Shown here piece after piece: positions 60,071 through 64,000 of a stretch of 64,000 nucleotides of DNA. This DNA is from Neorhizobium galegae (lineage in GTDB: Bacteria; Pseudomonadota; Alphaproteobacteria; Rhizobiales; Rhizobiaceae), in the NCBI RefSeq assembly GCF_021391675.1, contig NZ_CP090095.1, positions 1,679,501 to 1,743,500 of the forward strand, read 5' to 3'. The first letter of the stretch is position 1; each line of letters begins with the position of its first letter. The notes beneath the pieces were generated by a model. That model was given only the letters and a program-made list of their open reading frames with translations, did not search any database and had not been told where the DNA came from. A program made the translations under genes and the position numbers.

Positions 60071-60289
60071 TCAATGGGCCCAGCTGGCGGATATGAGCTC
60101 TGTCCGGCGAAGTTCGTCGATCGCAGCGACGGCGTCTTCGACGGACCAACCGGCCTTGACGGCAGCGGCAACCATCTTGATCTCCGCTTCCTCTTCGAGC
60201 GCAAGAAAGAGCGGTTCGAGGGCCTCCTGAACGGTGAGGATATGCTCATCCGGCGGGGCGATGGACGTACGTGCAGCGGACGTAGGCAT
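60071..60289 (-). CDS. Small conserved hypothetical protein
   Basis: 72 residues starting MPTSAARTSIAPPDEHILTV. The body is two amphipathic helices rich in Glu and Ala (EALEPLFLALEEEAEIKMVA, then WSVEDAVAAIDELRR). I do not recognise a domain. GAGGAG lies about 11 nt upstream of the ATG. The longer frame back to 60418 is unlikely because its start is rich in out-of-frame-like residues. It lies between the divergent PanE-type and FtsZ2 genes. Confidence 0.65.
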   Translation of the reverse strand: MPTSAARTSIAPPDEHILTVQEALEPLFLALEEEAEIKMVAAAVKAGWSVEDAVAAIDELRRTELISASWAH

Positions 60290-60507
60290 GATACGCTGGG
60301 CTCCTCTCTCTTTTGTGATCGAATCCTCACAATTGCTGTGAGCGGAAAAAGTTCCACCCAACTTGTGGAAAATTTCATGAGGACGCTTTCTGTGGCCCAA
60401 AGCTTGTTCTTTCGCCAAGCCTCTGCCTTGTTGCCGAGCTAAAATACATGTGATTCGGGTGCCACGAGGCCGCCCGGCCGGCGGGTGCCGATGCCAAGGA
60501 GATTGTG

Positions 60508-61533
60508 ATGACGGACGCCAAGAAATACCAGATCACCGAAATGCGGCCGAAGATCACCGTGATCGGCGTCGGCGGCGGCGGTGGCAACGCGATCAACAAC
60601 ATGATCGCCGAGGAGCTGGCGGGCGTCGATTTCGTTGCCGCCAATACCGACGCGCAGGTTCTGGCGACCTCCAAGGCATCCCGCCGTATCCAGCTCGGCG
60701 CTCACGTGACCGAAGGCCTCGGGGCCGGTTCGCTGCCGGAGATCGGCCGCGCTGCAGCAGAAGAGTCGATCGACGAGATCATGGATCACCTGTCCGGCTC
60801 ACATATGTGCTTCGTGACGGCCGGCATGGGCGGCGGCACCGGCACCGGTGCCGCACCGGTCATCGCCCAGGCGGCCCGCAATGCCGGCATCCTGACCGTC
60901 GGGGTCGTCACCAAGCCGTTCACCTTCGAAGGCAACCGCCGCATGAAGACGGCCGATGCCGGCATCGAGGAACTGCGCCGCGCCGCCGATACCGTCATCG
61001 TCATCCCGAACCAGAACCTGTTCCGCATCGCCGACGCCAAGACCACGTTCGCCGACGCGTTCATGACCGCCGACAAGGTGCTGTTTGCCGGCGTCGGCTG
61101 CATCACCGACCTGATCGTCAAGGAAGGCCTCATCAACCTCGATTTCGCCGACGTGAAATCGGTGATGAAGGGCATGGGCCGGGCGATGATGGGCACCGGC
61201 GAAGCTTCCGGCGAAGGTCGTGCATTGCTCGCCGCCGAAGCCGCGATCGCCAACCCGCTGCTCGACGACATCTCGATGAAGGGCGCCAAGGGCGTGCTGA
61301 TCTCGATCTCCGGCGGTTCCGACATGACGCTGTTCGAGGTGGACGAAGCCGCAAGCCGCATCCGCGACGAGGTCATGGACGATGCCGACATCGTCGTCGG
61401 CGCGATCTTCGACCGCAATCTCGACGGCAAGTTCCGCGTCTCGGTCGTCGCGACCGGCCTCGATGGCGGCGAAGCGGGTGTTGCTCCGGGCACTTCGCCG
61501 GACATGCAGCCTTACCAGCGCACGCTGCAGTAA
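60508..61533 (+). CDS. ftsZ2: FtsZ-like GTPase, short form (FtsZ2)
   Basis: A 341-residue tubulin-family GTPase. The GTP-binding signature is [14 protein letters not shown]; nucleotide contacts VGGGGGNAI and the T7 synergy loop [10 protein letters not shown] are intact. The protein ends at PYQRTLQ with no linker and no C-terminal peptide for FtsA/ZipA-type partners, matching the shorter second FtsZ described in Sinorhizobium meliloti. AAGGAG lies 6 nt upstream of the ATG. No division cluster genes (ftsA, ftsQ, mur) adjoin. It probably polymerises but cannot bind the usual membrane anchors. Confidence 0.93.
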   Translation: MTDAKKYQITEMRPKITVIGVGGGGGNAINNMIAEELAGVDFVAANTDAQVLATSKASRRIQLGAHVTEGLGAGSLPEIGRAAAEESIDEIMDHLSGSHMCFVTAGMGGGTGTGAAPVIAQAARNAGILTVGVVTKPFTFEGNRRMKTADAGIEELRRAADTVIVIPNQNLFRIADAKTTFADAFMTADKVLFAGVGCITDLIVKEGLINLDFADVKSVMKGMGRAMMGTGEASGEGRALLAAEAAIANPLLDDISMKGAKGVLISISGGSDMTLFEVDEAASRIRDEVMDDADIVVGAIFDRNLDGKFRVSVVATGLDGGEAGVAPGTSPDMQPYQRTLQ

Positions 61534-61545
61534 TCAGGCTCCGGC

Positions 61546-62241
61546 CTATTTCGAAAACAGCAGTTTGACATAGGAGCGGTAGGCGAGAACCTGCCGCTCC
61601 AGCAGGGCGGGCTCCTTGAGCGCCTTCGACATGATGATCGCCCCGTCCATGACGCAGGACACCATGTTGGCGACATCGACCAGATTGACCGGTTCGCGCG
61701 GCGGATAGATTGTGGCGATCTCCTCAATATACCCTAGAAACCGCGCGTTCCAGGACCGGATCGAATCCGAGTTCAGCGTCAGCACCTCATGGTCGAACAG
61801 CCGCTCCTGGTAGCAGACCGAGGCGATCAGACAGCCCGGATGGCCGCCCGGCAGATTGCGCACCAGCTCGCTGAGCAACTTCAGCCCCAGAAGAAAAGCC
61901 TGCAGCGGATCGTCGTTGAGCTCCCGGGCCCGGCCGAAGATATCGTCGAAGATACGGTCGTTCTCGGCGACATAGCGGCGCAGCATCGCGCGCGCCAGCT
62001 CGTTCTTGTCCCGGAAATGGTAGAAGAACCCGCTCTTGGTGATCCCGGCTTCGGCGATCAGCTCGTCGATCGAGGTGGCGGCGAAGCCCTTGGCGAGCAC
62101 CGCGGCTTCCGCAATCTCCAGGATGCGGTCGCGGGTGGCTGCCCCTTTGCGTGTCTCCCGCGTTTCCGAAAACTTGACCGCCGGTACAGTTTCGCCCTGC
62201 CCAGCATCGGCAGCGTCAAGCATACCCGTCCGTTGAGACAT
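61546..62241 (-). CDS. TetR/AcrR family transcriptional regulator
   Basis: 231 residues. A roughly 30-residue leader precedes the HTH (RDRILEIAEAAVLAKGFAAT, SIDELIAEAGITKSGFFYHF). The C-terminal ligand domain includes PGGHPGCLIASVCYQERL. GGGAGG lies 5 nt before the ATG. It is divergent from the homocysteine S-methyltransferase gene, and the gap contains palindromes, so it probably regulates that group. Confidence 0.9.
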   Translation of the reverse strand: MSQRTGMLDAADAGQGETVPAVKFSETRETRKGAATRDRILEIAEAAVLAKGFAATSIDELIAEAGITKSGFFYHFRDKNELARAMLRRYVAENDRIFDDIFGRARELNDDPLQAFLLGLKLLSELVRNLPGGHPGCLIASVCYQERLFDHEVLTLNSDSIRSWNARFLGYIEEIATIYPPREPVNLVDVANMVSCVMDGAIIMSKALKEPALLERQVLAYRSYVKLLFSK

Positions 62242-62253
62242 GCTAACCTCCCG

Positions 62254-62302
62254 TGAATTCTAGAGAATTTCAAAAAATATACCGGCTGTACCGTAAGCTT
62301 AC
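62254..62302. promoter_or_regulatory. Palindromes in the TetR-methyltransferase divergent region
   Basis: A perfect 10-bp palindrome GTAAGCTTAC at 62293-62302 and an ATTCT-AG-AGAAT near 62254-62267. Both are short and could occur by chance, but they lie in the only promoter region of both genes. Candidate operators for the adjacent TetR. Confidence 0.4.
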
Positions 62303-62400
62303 TAGAAGCTCGGCACGGAAATCTGCAAAAAATCGGTCATTCCCAGAGCGGCCCGGAGCAAAGCCGGGATCCGCTTGCCATGTTTTACCACAGGAGACAG

Positions 62401-63354
62401 ATGATGGCCAAGTATCGCCATAACCTGCCGCAGCTCAAACGCGGCGACTTCCTTTCCGACGGCGGGCTCGAGACGACGCTGGTCTTCCACCGCGGCATCG
62501 ATCTTCCGGCCTTCGCCGCCTTCCCGCTTCTCGATGCCGCAAAGGGCCGCGAGGAACTGACCGAATATTACGAGGCCTACCTGGCGATCGCCCGCGAGCG
62601 GGGCCTCGGCTTCATCCTCGACACGCCGACCTGGCGGGCGAATGCCGATTGGGGGCCGCAGCTCGGTTACGACCGCGCGGCACTGAGGGCGCTCAACATC
62701 CGCTCGGTCGACTATGTCGAGAAGCTGCGCCGCCTGTGGGAACGGCCAAGCACCCCGATCGTCCTCAACGGCGTGATCGGACCGCGCGGCGACGGCTACA
62801 AGGACGGCAACATGGAGCCCCTGGCGGCCGAGGACTATCACGCCTTCCAGGCTGAGGCTTTTGCCGACAGCGAGGCGGACATGATCTCGGCGATCACCAT
62901 GAACAATGTCGGCGAGGCGGTCGGCATCGTCCGGGCCTCGAAACGTGCCGGCATGCCCTGCGTCGTTTCCTTCACGGTCGAGACCGACGGCAGGCTCGTC
63001 AACGGCAAGACGCTGCAGGCGGCGATCGAGGAGACCGATGCGGCGACGGATGGTTACGCGGCCTATTACATGGTCAACTGCGCCCATCCGAGCCATTTCG
63101 AGGATGCGCTTGTCCGCGGCGAGGCCTGGGTGAAGCGGATCGCGGGCATTCGCGCCAACGCGTCCGCCAAGAGCCACCAGGAACTCGACGAGTCGACGGA
63201 GCTTGATATCGGCGATCCGCGCGATCTCGGCGCCCGTTACCGGAGGCTGCGCCAAAACCATCCGGCAATGCGGGTGCTCGGCGGTTGCTGCGGCACCGAC
63301 CACCGGCACCTGCAGGCGATCTGCGACGCCTGCCTGCCGGCGGCCGCGGCCTGA
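62401..63354 (+). CDS. Homocysteine S-methyltransferase family protein
   Basis: 317 residues, a TIM-barrel Zn enzyme transferring a methyl group to homocysteine (donor unknown: betaine, S-methylmethionine or other). The zinc ligands are the Cys in YMVNCAHP and the pair in GGCCGTDHRHL near the C-terminus. The start is ATG 62401 (AGGAG 4 nt away) or ATG 62404 (7 nt away). It is divergent from a TetR gene and is followed by a DUF1127 gene after 16 nt. Confidence 0.88.
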   Translation: MMAKYRHNLPQLKRGDFLSDGGLETTLVFHRGIDLPAFAAFPLLDAAKGREELTEYYEAYLAIARERGLGFILDTPTWRANADWGPQLGYDRAALRALNIRSVDYVEKLRRLWERPSTPIVLNGVIGPRGDGYKDGNMEPLAAEDYHAFQAEAFADSEADMISAITMNNVGEAVGIVRASKRAGMPCVVSFTVETDGRLVNGKTLQAAIEETDAATDGYAAYYMVNCAHPSHFEDALVRGEAWVKRIAGIRANASAKSHQELDESTELDIGDPRDLGARYRRLRQNHPAMRVLGGCCGTDHRHLQAICDACLPAAAA

Positions 63355-63370
63355 GGGAGGAGGGAGGAGC

Positions 63371-63574
63371 ATGCCTGCCACTACATTGCTCGGCGCCATC
63401 GCCCTGATCTCCGGCCGTTGGCTCAATCCCTGCGTTACGGTGAAGGATGCCGATGGCGAGCGGGGCCGGGCGAGGCTCAGGGCGCTGCCCATGATCGACG
63501 AGCACCTGCTGCGCGATATCGGCTTTCGCGAGGAGGTGTCCCGTTTCCACCGCAACCGCTTTCCGGGTTTTTGA
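63371..63574 (+). CDS. DUF1127-like small protein
   Basis: 67 residues starting MPATTLLGAIALISGRWLNP. The C-terminal part MIDEHLLRDIGFREEVSRFH matches the DUF1127 pattern (L-x3-D-x3-L-x-DIG), a small Arg-rich domain often linked to stress and RNA functions. GGAGG precedes the ATG. It lies 16 nt after the methyltransferase gene, so they are probably co-transcribed. Confidence 0.75.
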   Translation: MPATTLLGAIALISGRWLNPCVTVKDADGERGRARLRALPMIDEHLLRDIGFREEVSRFHRNRFPGF

Positions 63575-63704
63575 CCGCGGGGACCGGTTCTCGCAAAGGC
63601 CTTCCGGCGGTTTCGGCTGCCGGGAGGCACTTCTCTCGTCTTTCCACAGTCATCGCGTGGCGGTATAGCTCGCGGCCCATTCGACGATTGAGAGGAGGAC
63701 GAGC

Positions 63705-64000
63705 ATGGATGCGACTGATGTCGGCGCCCATTGGGAGAGCAATGCCGAGACCTGGACGATCTATTCGCGGGCGGGTTACGACAAATATCGGGATGCGCTG
63801 AATACGCCGGCCTTCCTCGAGATGTTGCCGCCGGTCGCCGGATTGAAAGGCCTCGATCTCGGCTGCGGCGAGGGCACCAATACCCGCGAGGTCGCGCGGC
63901 GCGGGGCCAATATGACCGGCCTCGACATCGCCCCGACCTTCATCCGTTATGCCCGCGAGACGGAGGCTGCCGATCCGCTCGGCGTCACTTATGTGCTCGG
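63705..64000 (+). CDS. Class I SAM-dependent methyltransferase (3' end outside window)
   Basis: About 98 residues are visible. Motif I is GLDLGCGEGTNTREVARRG (residues about 49-67), and motif post-I is TGLDIAPTFIRYARE. This is a UbiE/COQ5-like or methyltransferase type 11 fold. The start is ATG 63705 with GAGGAGG upstream; the preceding 130 nt show no terminator. The substrate cannot be told. It may share transcription with the preceding homocysteine-methylation genes. Confidence 0.85.
   Translation, partial: MDATDVGAHWESNAETWTIYSRAGYDKYRDALNTPAFLEMLPPVAGLKGLDLGCGEGTNTREVARRGANMTGLDIAPTFIRYARETEAADPLGVTYVL

Overview
The window is chromosomal DNA from an alphaproteobacterium, most likely a member of the Rhizobiaceae (Rhizobium, Agrobacterium, Neorhizobium or a relative). 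The evidence is GC-rich third positions, a second short FtsZ outside any division cluster, two tuf genes flanking the secE-nusG-rplKAJL-rpoBC-rpsLG-fusA block, adk directly after secY, an alpha operon without rpsD, and several small proteins of rhizobial type. There is no rRNA operon, no insertion sequence, no prophage and no CRISPR array, so this is core chromosome.

Layout. 1-12.3 kb: the 3' part of a PBP1A gene; prfB with an intact programmed +1 frameshift; two divergent TetR-regulated pairs (an MFS exporter, then a glutathione S-transferase), each with a dyad between the genes; NAD kinase; tRNA-Thr(TGT); a lytic transglycosylase; UDP-glucose dehydrogenase; CysQ; RlmB. 12.5-15.1 kb: tRNA-Tyr, tRNA-Gly, a candidate small RNA, the first tuf, tRNA-Trp. 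15.3-27.5 kb: secE-nusG-rplK-rplA-rplJ-rplL-rpoB-rpoC. 28.5-47.9 kb: the str, S10, spc and alpha ribosomal clusters (rpsL to rplQ), including secY, adk and rpoA. 48-64 kb: mixed housekeeping genes. These are DoxX, MsrPQ (periplasmic methionine sulfoxide repair), IlvD, a DUF433/DUF5615 toxin-antitoxin-like pair, a DegP-type protease overlapping rarA, an alpha/beta hydrolase, a PanE-type reductase, FtsZ2, and a TetR/homocysteine S-methyltransferase/DUF1127/SAM-methyltransferase group cut by the window end.

Most of the window (12.5-47.9 kb) encodes transcription and translation machinery in the widely conserved order. Terminator-like hairpins mark internal boundaries: after the first tuf, after rpoC, between rpsQ and rplN (S10/spc), between rplO and secY, and after rplQ. 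Other spacers (rplA-rplJ, rplL-rpoB, rpoB-rpoC, rplR-rpsE) hold strong hairpins without U-runs, which suggests processing or translational feedback rather than termination.

The main anomalies are these. rplC (L3) carries a single-base insertion that breaks its frame, almost certainly a sequence error because the gene is essential and single copy here. The two EF-Tu copies differ at 15 residues, 13 of them in domains 2-3, while their first 194 nt are identical. The rplA-rplJ leader contains mutually exclusive hairpins. I found no clearly new multi-gene system. The best leads for undescribed biology are the candidate small RNA upstream of tuf, the rplL-rpoB hairpin and the methyl-metabolism gene group at the right end.
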